64,000 nt of DNA, from NCBI RefSeq assembly GCF_017876115.1, contig NZ_JAGINO010000004.1:248001-312000 (forward strand), given 5' to 3'. Both the position numbers and the translations under genes were made by a program. This stretch comes from Azospirillum picis (GTDB lineage: Bacteria; Pseudomonadota; Alphaproteobacteria; Azospirillales; Azospirillaceae). This document shows positions 15,956-24,313 of the stretch, one piece after another. Positions within the stretch are counted from its first letter, which is position 1, and the number at the start of each line of letters is the position of its first letter. The notes beneath the pieces are model-generated. The model searched no databases, was not told where the DNA came from, and was given only the letters and a program-made list of their open reading frames with translations.

Positions 15956-17185
15956 ATGCGGGGAGTTGCCAGCGGTACGAAACGGCGGAACCGGGACCTG
16001 TCCCGCCGCCTCGGCGCACTCGCCATGGCCGCCAGCCTGTTCGGCGCCCTGCCCGCGCTCGCCCTGGACGGCATCGTCGAGAAAAAGGTCTTCGAGATGC
16101 CGTCCTACACCACCGTCGGCGGCGGTACGATCAAGAACGTGCGCGTCGGTTGGGAAAGCTACGGCAAGCTGAACGAGGCCAAGGACAACGCCATCCTCGT
16201 CACCCATTTCTTCAGCGGCAGCAGCCACGCCGCCGGCAGATACAAGGCCGAAGACCCGGCACCCGGCTATTGGGACAGCATCATCGGACCGGGCAAGCCG
16301 CTGGATACCGACAAGTACTTCATCATCAGCTCGGACACGCTGGTGAACCTGTCGCCCAAGGACCCCAATGTGGTCACCACGGGTCCGGCCAGCATCAACC
16401 CGGACACCGGCAAGCCCTACGGCATGAGCTTCCCGGTCGTCACCATCCAGGATTTCGTGAATGTCCAGAAGGCGCTGCTGGACAGCCTCGGCATCAAGTC
16501 GCTCCAGGCGGTGATGGGCGGCTCCATGGGCTCGCTCCAGGCGTTCGAATGGGGCGCCGACCATCCGGAGATGGTCAAGCGCGTCATCGCCGTCATCGGC
16601 GGGCCGGAGGCCGATCCCTTCCTGATCGGCTGGCTGAACCTGTGGGCGGCCCCGATCAGGCTCGACCCGAACTGGAACAACGGCGACTATTACGGCAAGG
16701 CGGAACCGGTGGCCGGCCTGACCGAGGCGTTGAAGCTGGTCACCCTGCAGGCCCGGCACTGGAAGTGGGCCGATGCGGCCTTCGGGCGCAAATGGGCGGA
16801 GGACGGCAAGGACCCCCGCGCCGCGATGGGCAACCAGTACGCCATCGAAGCCTGGCTGGACAAGGCGGCTGCCGGCCGCGCCGCCGTCAGCGACGCGAAC
16901 CACCTTCTTTATCTGGTCAAGGCCAACCAGACCTTCGTCACCGGCAACGGGCCTTCGCTGGAGGACGGGCTGGCGAAGATCAAGGCACCGGTGCTTCTGA
17001 TCCCTTCGGCCGACGACCTCGTCTTCCCGCCCGACCGCAACATGCGGCCGCTGAAGGACAGGCTGGAGAAGCAGGGAAACCGGGTGGACTATACCGAGGC
17101 GATCACTTCCACCCAGGGCCACCTCGACGGCATCGCCAACATCGCCAAAGCCGGCGACGCGATCACGCAGTTCCTGGCGAAATAG
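15956..17185 (+). CDS. Exported alpha/beta hydrolase related to homoserine O-acetyltransferase (MetX-like)
   Basis: 409 residues with an N-terminal export signal (about 1-38, 'LGALAMAASLFGALPALA'), unlike cytoplasmic MetX. The hydrolase fold is clear: nucleophile elbow 'VMGGSMGSLQAFEWG' (about 190), acid residue in 'PSADDLVFPPDRN' (about 350) and the His in 'TSTQGHLDG' (about 382). The MetX-type lid and 'DTDKYFIISSDTLVN' segment place it in that superfamily. Because it is exported, methionine synthesis is unlikely; a periplasmic esterase or acyltransferase is more probable. Substrate unknown. Confidence 0.82.
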   Translation: MRGVASGTKRRNRDLSRRLGALAMAASLFGALPALALDGIVEKKVFEMPSYTTVGGGTIKNVRVGWESYGKLNEAKDNAILVTHFFSGSSHAAGRYKAEDPAPGYWDSIIGPGKPLDTDKYFIISSDTLVNLSPKDPNVVTTGPASINPDTGKPYGMSFPVVTIQDFVNVQKALLDSLGIKSLQAVMGGSMGSLQAFEWGADHPEMVKRVIAVIGGPEADPFLIGWLNLWAAPIRLDPNWNNGDYYGKAEPVAGLTEALKLVTLQARHWKWADAAFGRKWAEDGKDPRAAMGNQYAIEAWLDKAAAGRAAVSDANHLLYLVKANQTFVTGNGPSLEDGLAKIKAPVLLIPSADDLVFPPDRNMRPLKDRLEKQGNRVDYTEAITSTQGHLDGIANIAKAGDAITQFLAK

Positions 17186-17201
17186 GAATCGGCACGGGAC
17201 T

Positions 17202-17220
17202 GGGGCGGCGGCTCCGCCCC
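17202..17220. terminator. Hairpin between convergent genes
   Basis: GGGGCGG (17202-17208) pairs with CCGCCCC (17214-17220), loop CGGCT, between the MetX-like gene and the convergent unknown gene. Confidence 0.5.
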
Positions 17221-17227
17221 TGCCCGG

Positions 17228-17752
17228 TCAGTCGGCGACCGGTGTTCCGCGGAAGTTCAGCAGGCTCGGCGCCTTGTCGATGATCTCTTCAAGGATCAGG
17301 GACGCCGTCTCCAGGTCGCGCTCCAGCTCCGGGCCCAGCTTGCCGGCATAGGCGGGACGCTTCAGCTTTTCCGCGGCGTCGTGCAGGCTGCGCAGTTCGG
17401 CGACGAAGATCTCGCGGGCGCCCATCGGCAGGATCGGGTTGGCCGACAGCACGAAGAAGAACCGCATGCTGGCACGGACCAGCAGCGCCAGCATCACCGT
17501 GTCGAGCTTCTCAAACTGGTCGCGCAAATCGTCGGAGCGTGCGTCGACGAGATTTCGCATGCGCTGTTCGATCAGGATCACCAGCGCCTGGAACTCGCCC
17601 ACCTTGTCCCTGAACTCGCGGTAGGCGCCGAAGCTGTGCTTGCTGGCCTCGTGTTCGGCCAACTGGGCCAGCTTGGAGGCCTCGCGGCACTGGCGCTCGA
17701 GGGCACCCAGCAGTTCCTTGACCTCGGCTCTGGTGTATTGGCGCTTGCTCAT
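17228..17752 (-). CDS. Hypothetical 174-residue helical protein
   Basis: Not recognised. Predominantly helical with heptad-like charged stretches ('ELLGALERQCREASKLAQLA', 'YREFRDKVGEFQALVILIEQ') and a more hydrophobic segment 'VMLALLVRASMRFFFVLSA' (about 87-105) that could be buried or membrane-associated. No signal peptide. Monocistronic by position: the downstream gene is convergent and a strong hairpin separates it from the upstream efflux gene. Confidence 0.75.
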   Translation of the reverse strand: MSKRQYTRAEVKELLGALERQCREASKLAQLAEHEASKHSFGAYREFRDKVGEFQALVILIEQRMRNLVDARSDDLRDQFEKLDTVMLALLVRASMRFFFVLSANPILPMGAREIFVAELRSLHDAAEKLKRPAYAGKLGPELERDLETASLILEEIIDKAPSLLNFRGTPVAD

Positions 17753-17804
17753 GGGCTCGGGCGTTGGCTCGGAAGGGGCGTTCGCCGGAAGCTATAGCAC
17801 AACC

Positions 17805-17831
17805 CACGGGCGGCAACCTATGCCGCCCGTG
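17805..17831 (-). terminator. Hairpin after the EmrB-like gene
   Basis: An 11-bp perfect stem (17805-17815 with 17821-17831, 5-nt loop) begins about 11 bp after the efflux gene stop on the minus strand. Confidence 0.6.
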
Positions 17832-17841
17832 TGCCGCGGCC

Positions 17842-19395
17842 TCAATGATCGGCCTTCACCACGCCGCCCGGACGGCGCACCAGCGGCATGAACAGCAGGG
17901 CGCCGAAGAAAACCGCCGACATCAGCAGCATGGCGTCGTTGAAGGTCAGGATCAGCGCCTCGCGCTGGACCAGCCCGACCAGCCTCGCCATCGCCGCGGC
18001 GGTGGGATCGGCGACCAGCCCGTCGAAGCGCTGGCTGAGGCCATCGACCATCTGCTGCACCTCCGGCCGGGCGAGGTTGACGTTGTCGCCGAGCCGGTTC
18101 ATGTGCAGGGCGTTGCGATCGGTCAGCACCGTATTGATCGCCGCCAGCCCGATGGCGCCGCCCAGGTTGCGCATCAGGTTGTAGAGCCCGGACGCGTTCT
18201 TCAGCTTGTCGGGCGGCAGGGTGCCCAGCGCCACGCTGTTGATGGGGATGAAGCACAGCATAAGCGACATGCCGCGCACCGCCTGCGGCAGGAACAGCTC
18301 CCAGAACCCGGTTTCGGCGGTGAAATGGCTGTTCATCCAGACGCCGCTGCCGAACAGGATCAGCCCGAGCGCCAGCATGGCACGCAGGTCCATCCGCTTC
18401 GACAGGGCGCCGGCGATCGGCGCCGACATGAACTGGAAGGCACCGGTCACGAACATGATGGTGCCGATCTGCAGGCTGTTGAAGCCGCGCACGCGGGCAA
18501 GGAACAGCGGCTGCAGGTAGACCGACCCGTAAAGGCCGATGCCGAGGATGAAGCTGTAGAGCGAGCCGATGGCAAAGTTGCGGTCGGCGAAGGCCCGCAG
18601 CTCGACGATCGGGTTGCGGTAGGACAACACCCGCCAGAAGAAGCCGATGCCGCCGATGGCCGCCACGATGGCCAGGGCGAAGATCGCCTCGTCGTCGAAC
18701 CAGTCGTTGCGCGGCCCTTCTTCAACCACATATTCGAGGCTGCCGAGGAAGGTGGCCATCAGGGTGAGGCCGATGAAGTCGAAGCCCTTGCGCAGCTCCG
18801 GGTTCGGGCGGTCGACGTCGACCAGGATCCAGACCAGCGAGGTCACCAGGATGCCGGGTATGACGTTGGCCAGGAACAGCCAGTGCCAGGACATGTGCTG
18901 GGTCAGGTAGCCGCCCAGCGTCGGACCGATGGTCGGCGCCATGGTGGCGACCAGACCCATCATCACCGACACGCCGGCCCGCTTTTCCGGCGGGAAGATC
19001 ATGAAGCTGGTGGCGAAGACGGTCGGGATCATCGCGCCGCCGATGAAGCCCTGCAGCGCGCGCCAGACGATCATCGACTCGATTCCGCCGGCGAAGGCGC
19101 AGGCGACGCTGGTCAAGGTGAAGCCGGCGGCGGCCATGGTGAACAGCACCCGGGTCGACAGGATGCGCGACAGGATGCCCGACAGCGGGATCATCACGAC
19201 CTCCGCGATCAGGTAGGAGGTCTGGACCCAGGAGATCTCGTCGGCGCTGGCCGCGAGGCCCGCCTGAATTTCCGACAGCGAGCTGGAGACGATCTGGATG
19301 TCCAGGATCGCCATGAACATGCCCACGACCATCGAGAAGAAACCGACGATGTCGCGCTTGGTGAGCGGGCGCATGCCCGGAGCCGATGTGGCCAT
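17842..19395 (-). CDS. MFS drug-efflux transporter, DHA2 (EmrB/QacA) family
   Basis: 517 residues with about 14 hydrophobic segments, as in the 14-TM DHA2 family. Helix 1 carries the family motif around 'MFMAILDIQIVSSSLSEI' with the membrane Asp, and 'WVQTSYLIAEVVMIPLSG' in helix 2 is the DHA2 hallmark. It exports hydrophobic compounds across the inner membrane by proton antiport, working with a membrane-fusion protein, which is encoded 75 bp upstream in the same direction. No outer membrane TolC partner is in the window. The pair is divergent from a TetR regulator. Confidence 0.93.
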   Translation of the reverse strand: MATSAPGMRPLTKRDIVGFFSMVVGMFMAILDIQIVSSSLSEIQAGLAASADEISWVQTSYLIAEVVMIPLSGILSRILSTRVLFTMAAAGFTLTSVACAFAGGIESMIVWRALQGFIGGAMIPTVFATSFMIFPPEKRAGVSVMMGLVATMAPTIGPTLGGYLTQHMSWHWLFLANVIPGILVTSLVWILVDVDRPNPELRKGFDFIGLTLMATFLGSLEYVVEEGPRNDWFDDEAIFALAIVAAIGGIGFFWRVLSYRNPIVELRAFADRNFAIGSLYSFILGIGLYGSVYLQPLFLARVRGFNSLQIGTIMFVTGAFQFMSAPIAGALSKRMDLRAMLALGLILFGSGVWMNSHFTAETGFWELFLPQAVRGMSLMLCFIPINSVALGTLPPDKLKNASGLYNLMRNLGGAIGLAAINTVLTDRNALHMNRLGDNVNLARPEVQQMVDGLSQRFDGLVADPTAAAMARLVGLVQREALILTFNDAMLLMSAVFFGALLFMPLVRRPGGVVKADH

Positions 19396-19470
19396 GGAAC
19401 GCTGCCTTCCGATGATGCCGTGGCTGGCGATGCCGGAGCGGACCGGCCGCCCTTGCCGCGCGCCCTGTCC

Positions 19471-20580
19471 TTATTTCGCGGCCACGGCCTGCTTGTCGGT
19501 CAGCGCGCCGAACACGCCGCCCGCTGCGACGTGCGGCTGGGTGTCGGCCCCGCGGGTGTCGACCTCCGCGACCACCGACAGTCCCGGACGCAGCAGGCCG
19601 GCCAGCGCGTTGTCGCGCGGCAGGGCGATGCGCACCGGCACGCGCTGGACGATCTTGGTGAAGTTGCCGGTGGCATTCTCCGGCGGCAGCAGCGAGAACT
19701 TGGAGCCGGAAGCCGGCGCGAAGCTCTCGACCCGGCCGACCAGACGGCTGTCCGGGAAGGCGTCGACGGAGATCGACACCGCTTGGCCGGGCCGCATGCG
19801 CTCCAGTTGGGTTTCCTTGAAGTTGGCGACGACATAGACGTCGGGAAGCGGCACCAGCGCCAGCAGTTGCACGCCGGGGCGCGCGTACTGCCCGACCTGG
19901 ACACCGCGGTTGCCCACCACCCCGTCGACCGGGGCATGCACGATCGTGTTGTCCAGGTCGATGCGAGCGGTCTGAAGCGTGGCCTGCGCCTGGGCCAGAT
20001 GCGCCTCCGTCTCCGTGCGGGTCGCCTGCAGGACGTTGACCTGCTCGTTCTCGGCGGCGAGCGCCGCACGCGATTTGGCGACCTGGGCCACCGCCTTGCG
20101 CAGGTCGGCGTCAGCGGTCTCGAGCTTCTGGCGGCTCGTCCAACTGTCGTTGGCAAGCGAGCGGCTGCGGTCGTACTCCTGCTGGGCGCGGCGCTGCTCC
20201 GCTTCCGAACTCGCCAGCGTGGCGGCCGCCTGATCGATGACGGCGCGCTGCAGCGCCAGCTTGGTGTCGAGCGTGCCGAGCGCCGCCTTCTGCGCGGTCA
20301 CCGCAGCTTCCGCTTCGGCAACCTTCGCCCGGAAATCCTGGTCGTCCAGGACCGCGAGCACGTCGCCCGCGCGGACGAGCTGGTTCTCGGCCACCTTGAC
20401 ATCGCGGACATAGGCGGAAATCTTCGGACTGACGACGGTGATGTCGCTTTGCACATAGGCGTTGTCGGTGGACTCCATGAACCGGCCCTCGGTCCACCAA
20501 CGCTCCCCGGCAATGCCGCCGCCCACCAGCACGGCCACGGCCACGCCCGACAGCACGATCTTCCGCACGCCATTCGCCAT
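19471..20580 (-). CDS. Membrane-fusion protein of the efflux system (EmrA/HlyD family)
   Basis: 369 residues: one N-terminal membrane anchor (about 5-23, 'KIVLSGVAVAVLVGGGIAG'), lipoyl half-domains ('STDNAYVQSDITVVSPKISA' near 32-51 and 'DNTIVHAPVDGVVGNRGVQV' near 215-234) flanking a long coiled-coil hairpin (about 85-205), then a beta-barrel. 'DNAYV' is typical of EmrA. It bridges the MFS pump to an outer membrane channel. ATG 20580 is chosen because GGGGAAG stands 8 bp before it; ATG 20595 is possible. Confidence 0.92.
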   Translation of the reverse strand: MANGVRKIVLSGVAVAVLVGGGIAGERWWTEGRFMESTDNAYVQSDITVVSPKISAYVRDVKVAENQLVRAGDVLAVLDDQDFRAKVAEAEAAVTAQKAALGTLDTKLALQRAVIDQAAATLASSEAEQRRAQQEYDRSRSLANDSWTSRQKLETADADLRKAVAQVAKSRAALAAENEQVNVLQATRTETEAHLAQAQATLQTARIDLDNTIVHAPVDGVVGNRGVQVGQYARPGVQLLALVPLPDVYVVANFKETQLERMRPGQAVSISVDAFPDSRLVGRVESFAPASGSKFSLLPPENATGNFTKIVQRVPVRIALPRDNALAGLLRPGLSVVAEVDTRGADTQPHVAAGGVFGALTDKQAVAAK

Positions 20581-20650
20581 TGTCTTCTTCCCCATTCCAC
20601 TGCGGCCCCGCACCGCGTCCGCTTGCCCAGCCTTGGGGCGTCCGCTGAAC

Positions 20651-20669
20651 AAACTGAACCGTTCAGTTT
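20651..20669. promoter_or_regulatory. TetR-type operator 1 (emrAB side)
   Basis: A perfect 9-1-9 palindrome, AAACTGAAC-C-GTTCAGTTT, in the divergent promoter region. A near-identical copy lies at 20714-20732. Position 70 bp before the efflux gene start fits a repressor site. Confidence 0.85.
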
Positions 20670-20713
20670 AGTCTTGCCGGAAAATGGCGGATGGCCTATC
20701 TGTTGTCAAGACC

Positions 20714-20732
20714 GAACTGAACGGTTCAGTTT
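20714..20732. promoter_or_regulatory. TetR-type operator 2 (regulator side)
   Basis: GAACTGAAC-G-GTTCAGTTT, palindromic over 20715-20731. Its centre is 63 bp from that of operator 1, six helical turns, so both sites face the same side of the DNA and could be bound cooperatively or looped. It lies about 80 bp before the tetR-like start, consistent with autoregulation. Confidence 0.85.
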
Positions 20733-20812
20733 TCGGAACTGTCTTTCCAGGGGCTTGCCGGGCGATGCGGAACGCAGTAGGGGCCAAGGGGTTGGAATCA
20801 AGCGAGGTGCGC

Positions 20813-21442
20813 ATGACCACACTTGTTGCCCCCAATCCCGAAGCCGGGTCCAAGCCGGCACAGATCCTGGAGGCCGCCGGCCTGCTGTTCATGGAGCATG
20901 GCTATGGCGCGGTCAGCATGGATGCCGTGGCCAAGAAGGCGAACGTTTCCAAGGCGACTCTCTATGCCCATTTCGGCAGCAAGGAGGAACTGTTCCGCGC
21001 CATGGTGGCCTGCGAATGCGCAAGCTCCGTTCTGGCCGGGATCTGGGACGAGGCGACGAGGCTGCCGGTGGCGGAAGGGCTGCGCCTGATCGGACGCACC
21101 TTCGTCAAGTTCGTCGCGTCCCCCAAGGCGCTGTCCGTCTACCGCATGGTTCTGGGCGAAGTCCTCCGCTTTCCGGAGCTGGCGCAGGCGTTCTATGACA
21201 GCGGCCCGGCCGAGACCTTCATCCGCGGGCGCGAGTTCCTGGCGGAGGCGGCCGCCAAGGGAGAATTGGCGATCGAGGATGCCGATCTCGCGACCCACCA
21301 GTTCTTCGGCCTGCTCAAGGCCAACATGCACATGAAGCTCCTGCTTTGCCTGAGCGAGCGCCCGAGCGATGCCGAACTGGAACGGTTCGTCGATGCCGCC
21401 GTCGACCTGTTCGTCAAAGGCTATGCTCCCGGCGCACGATGA
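20813..21442 (+). CDS. TetR family transcriptional repressor of the efflux pair
   Basis: 209 residues. The N-terminal DNA-binding domain (about 17-62) has the TetR pattern with helix-turn-helix 'SMDAVAKKANVSKATLYAHF'. The C-terminal ligand domain is of the AefR-like type ('GRTFVKFVASPKALSVYRMV'). It is divergent from the efflux genes, and two matched palindromes lie between them, so it very likely represses both units until a toxic ligand binds. ATG 20813 is the family start; the longer frame to 20684 crosses operator 2. Confidence 0.92.
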   Translation: MTTLVAPNPEAGSKPAQILEAAGLLFMEHGYGAVSMDAVAKKANVSKATLYAHFGSKEELFRAMVACECASSVLAGIWDEATRLPVAEGLRLIGRTFVKFVASPKALSVYRMVLGEVLRFPELAQAFYDSGPAETFIRGREFLAEAAAKGELAIEDADLATHQFFGLLKANMHMKLLLCLSERPSDAELERFVDAAVDLFVKGYAPGAR

Positions 21443-21596
21443 AATGTTGCGGTGAAAGGTTGTTGAAATATTCGCAGAAGCGATAACAATGAGCTGAAAG
21501 GCTCGGAGGTTCCGTTTCAGAGTTCCTTCCGTATGCCTTGTCAGCACTCAAGGCTTCGGCTAGCTTTCGGGAGACATACCGGCGTAATCGTGCAGG

Positions 21597-22805
21597 ATGA
21601 CTCTGCGCATGAATCTCGACACGGCCTTCATCGCGCAGGTCATAACCATCATCAGCTTCGCCGTCGGCCTGTCGGTCATCGTCGCATCCGGCCGTTACCC
21701 GATACACATCCGGCGATCGCTGCACGCCTATGCCCATGGCAAGTTCCTGCTCGGCTCGGCCTTCCTCGTCGCCGGCCTTCGCGACGGCCTTTGGTCCGAG
21801 CTGCTGATCCCTCTTGTCAACGGCTTGGCCATCTCCGGCCTGACCTTGAACTATACCAGCGTCCGGCATCTGCAGAGCCGAAGGGTATGGAATGCCCTCC
21901 CCTTCGCGGCCGGCGTCGTGGTGGGTCTCTGCTGCCTCGCCATCGTGATCGCCGGGGGCGGTCTGGCGGGCGTGCGCACGCTGACGAGCGGCGCGGCGGC
22001 GCTCGTCCTGGCCGCCATCGCCATCGAGGTGCTCGTCCGCTACGAGGCGCGCGGCATCCCTCACCATGTCACGGGCATCCTGTCGGTCGGTCTTGCCTTC
22101 GGCTATCTGGTCCGCATGGGATCCGCCCTGATGGGCGACGCATCGCCGCTCCACCGGATCGCCGACGACCAGGTGGAGCGGGTGATCTTCGTGATGACGT
22201 TCCTCGGCACGGTCATCGGCGCCATCAACTATGTCCTGATGGCCAGTGACGAGTTCAATCGGGAGCTTTCCAGGCTCGCCCATACCGACGGCTTGACCGG
22301 GGTTCTCAACCGCCGCCGCTTCTTCGAAAAGGGAGAGGTCGAATTCCGCCGGGCGCGGCGGCATGGACGGGCGTTGACGGTGCTGATCCTCGACATCGAC
22401 CGTTTCAAACTGATCAACGATCGCGCAGGGCATCCCTTCGGCGACCGCGTGATCCGGGCCGTGGCCGATTGCTGCGCCGGGCAGATCCGCAAGGAGGACG
22501 CCATCGGGCGCGTGGGCGGCGAGGAATTCGCGCTGATCCTGCCGGAAACCGATGCGGAGACCGGCCAGCACGTGGCGGAGCGGCTGCGTGCCGCGATCGA
22601 ACGCCAGGTCGCGGGCTTGGCGGCCGAACGGGGGCTGACGGTGACGTGCAGCATCGGAGGCGTGGCGATGTCCGCGGAGCATGGCGAGTTCTCCGACCTC
22701 ATCGCTCAATCGGACAGCGCGCTCTACGATGCCAAACACGCCGGACGGAACCAGGTTCGCTTCGTGCTCCCGGCACAGCGCCGCCCGTTCACGGTCCCGG
22801 CCTAG
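21597..22805 (+). CDS. Membrane-bound diguanylate cyclase (GGDEF)
   Basis: 402 residues. The first ~215 residues contain six or seven hydrophobic segments forming an unnamed membrane sensor. The C-terminal GGDEF domain (about 230-390) is intact: 'LAHTDGLTGVLNRRRFF', metal-binding 'LILDIDRFKLIND', and the active-site loop GGEEF in 'AIGRVGGEEFALIL'. An RxxD inhibitory site (RKED) lies five residues before GGEEF, so the enzyme should be feedback-inhibited by c-di-GMP. No EAL domain. Start ATG 21597 or 21609. Confidence 0.93.
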   Translation: MTLRMNLDTAFIAQVITIISFAVGLSVIVASGRYPIHIRRSLHAYAHGKFLLGSAFLVAGLRDGLWSELLIPLVNGLAISGLTLNYTSVRHLQSRRVWNALPFAAGVVVGLCCLAIVIAGGGLAGVRTLTSGAAALVLAAIAIEVLVRYEARGIPHHVTGILSVGLAFGYLVRMGSALMGDASPLHRIADDQVERVIFVMTFLGTVIGAINYVLMASDEFNRELSRLAHTDGLTGVLNRRRFFEKGEVEFRRARRHGRALTVLILDIDRFKLINDRAGHPFGDRVIRAVADCCAGQIRKEDAIGRVGGEEFALILPETDAETGQHVAERLRAAIERQVAGLAAERGLTVTCSIGGVAMSAEHGEFSDLIAQSDSALYDAKHAGRNQVRFVLPAQRRPFTVPA

Positions 22806-22929
22806 CGGCCGACACAACCCGTCCGGCAACGCCGGCGGTAAGAAAAAGCGGCCCGGCCGCATTTTGCGCTGTGCCCGGCTTTACCCGCCGGACCGCTTGG
22901 CCCATTATCCGCGCGCATCGCCCCTGCCG

Positions 22930-22959
22930 GCCGGACCGGTCCGCCGGGGCCGGTCCGGC
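22930..22959. terminator. GC hairpin between the diguanylate cyclase gene and rodA
   Basis: A 10-bp perfect stem (22930-22939 with 22950-22959) in the 180-bp gap. There is no T-run. Confidence 0.45.
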
Positions 22960-22985
22960 AGCATTCCTTGCGGCAACATCGGCAA

Positions 22986-24158
22986 ATGGTCGTGGTTCTT
23001 TCCAATCTCGGCTCCGGCGGTCTGGAGCCGCAGCGGTCCCAACTGACGCTCGGGACGAAGTTCAGGCTCATCAACTGGGGCCTCGTCCTGCTGGTCTGCA
23101 CCATCAGCGCGGCGGGGATCGGGCTTCTCTACTCCGCCGCCGGCGGCCACTGGAAGCCGTGGGCGCAGCCCCAGCTTGTCCGTGCCGTCCCGGGCTTCGT
23201 CCTGATGCTCGGCATCGCGCTGATCGACATCCGGCACCTGATGCGGTCGGCCTACGTGATCTTCTTCATCGTCCTGTGCCTGCTGATCGCCGTGGAACTG
23301 ATGGGCCGTATCGGCATGGGCGCCCAGCGCTGGATCGATCTCGGCTTCTTCCAGCTCCAGCCGTCGGAACTGATGAAGCCGGCGCTGACCTTGGCGCTCG
23401 CCCGCTATTTCCACGGCATCACCTTGGACCAGATCGGACGCCCTCTGCTGCTGATCCCGCCGCTGCTGCTGGTCTTCACGCCGGTCGCCTTCGTGCTGAT
23501 GCAGCCGAACCTCGGCACGTCGATGCTGCTGATCCTCGGCAGCGGCGCCATCTTCTTTGCGGCCGGGGTGCGTGTGTGGAAATTCCTGCTGGTGATCGGT
23601 GGCGGCCTGTCGGCGATTCCGGTCGCCTGGGAATTCCTCCACGATTACCAGAAGCAGCGCGTCTACACCTTCCTCGATCCCGAAACCGATCCCCTCGGCG
23701 CCGGCTACAACATTCTTCAGTCGAAGATCGCGCTCGGATCCGGCGGCCTGTTCGGCAAGGGGTTCATGGCGGGGTCGCAAAGCCAGCTCATGTTCCTTCC
23801 GGAAAAGCACACCGACTTCATCTTCGTCGTGCTGGCGGAGGAGTTCGGCATGGTGGGGGCCCTGGCCCTGCTGGCGCTCTACCTGATGCTGCTGATCTAC
23901 GGCTGGGTGATCGCGCTCAGTTGCCGCAGCCAGTTCGCGCGGCTGGTGGCGGTGGGCATGACCGCCCAGTTCTTCCTCTATGTCTTCGTCAACGTCGCCA
24001 TGGTGATGGGCCTGATTCCGGTGGTCGGCATTCCGCTGCCGCTGGTCTCCTACGGCGGTTCGGCGATGATGACGCTGATGATCGGCGTCGGCCTGCTGCT
24101 CAGCATGTCCGTCCACCGCGAAATCCGCATTCCCAAGAGCGGCGTCACCGACCTCTGA
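22986..24158 (+). CDS. rodA: RodA, peptidoglycan glycosyltransferase of the elongasome (SEDS family)
   Basis: 390 residues with about ten membrane segments. SEDS hallmarks: 'GMGAQRWIDLGFFQLQPSEL' (about 110-129) with the QPSEL motif, 'QSKIALGSGGLFGKGF' (about 245-260), 'PEKHTDFIFVVLAEEFG' (about 273-289) and 'VVGIPLPLVSYGGSAMM' near the end. RodA polymerises lipid II with its partner PBP2 during side-wall growth. mrdA (PBP2), normally adjacent, is not in the window; the upstream gene is a diguanylate cyclase, so the usual mreBCD-mrdAB arrangement is broken or ends here. ATG 22986 chosen. Confidence 0.95.
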   Translation: MVVVLSNLGSGGLEPQRSQLTLGTKFRLINWGLVLLVCTISAAGIGLLYSAAGGHWKPWAQPQLVRAVPGFVLMLGIALIDIRHLMRSAYVIFFIVLCLLIAVELMGRIGMGAQRWIDLGFFQLQPSELMKPALTLALARYFHGITLDQIGRPLLLIPPLLLVFTPVAFVLMQPNLGTSMLLILGSGAIFFAAGVRVWKFLLVIGGGLSAIPVAWEFLHDYQKQRVYTFLDPETDPLGAGYNILQSKIALGSGGLFGKGFMAGSQSQLMFLPEKHTDFIFVVLAEEFGMVGALALLALYLMLLIYGWVIALSCRSQFARLVAVGMTAQFFLYVFVNVAMVMGLIPVVGIPLPLVSYGGSAMMTLMIGVGLLLSMSVHREIRIPKSGVTDL

Positions 24159-24313
24159 TCCCGTTCCGCCGGTTCCTCGCGCCACCAGGAGTAAATCCGA
24201 TGGCGCAGCACCGCAACCCTGTCGCACCGTTGCCGATCATCGCTTCTCTCGCGATATCGGGGTGGAGGCCGCCCGAAATTGCGGGGTGGACAGTGACAGC
24301 GGGAGGAACGGGC

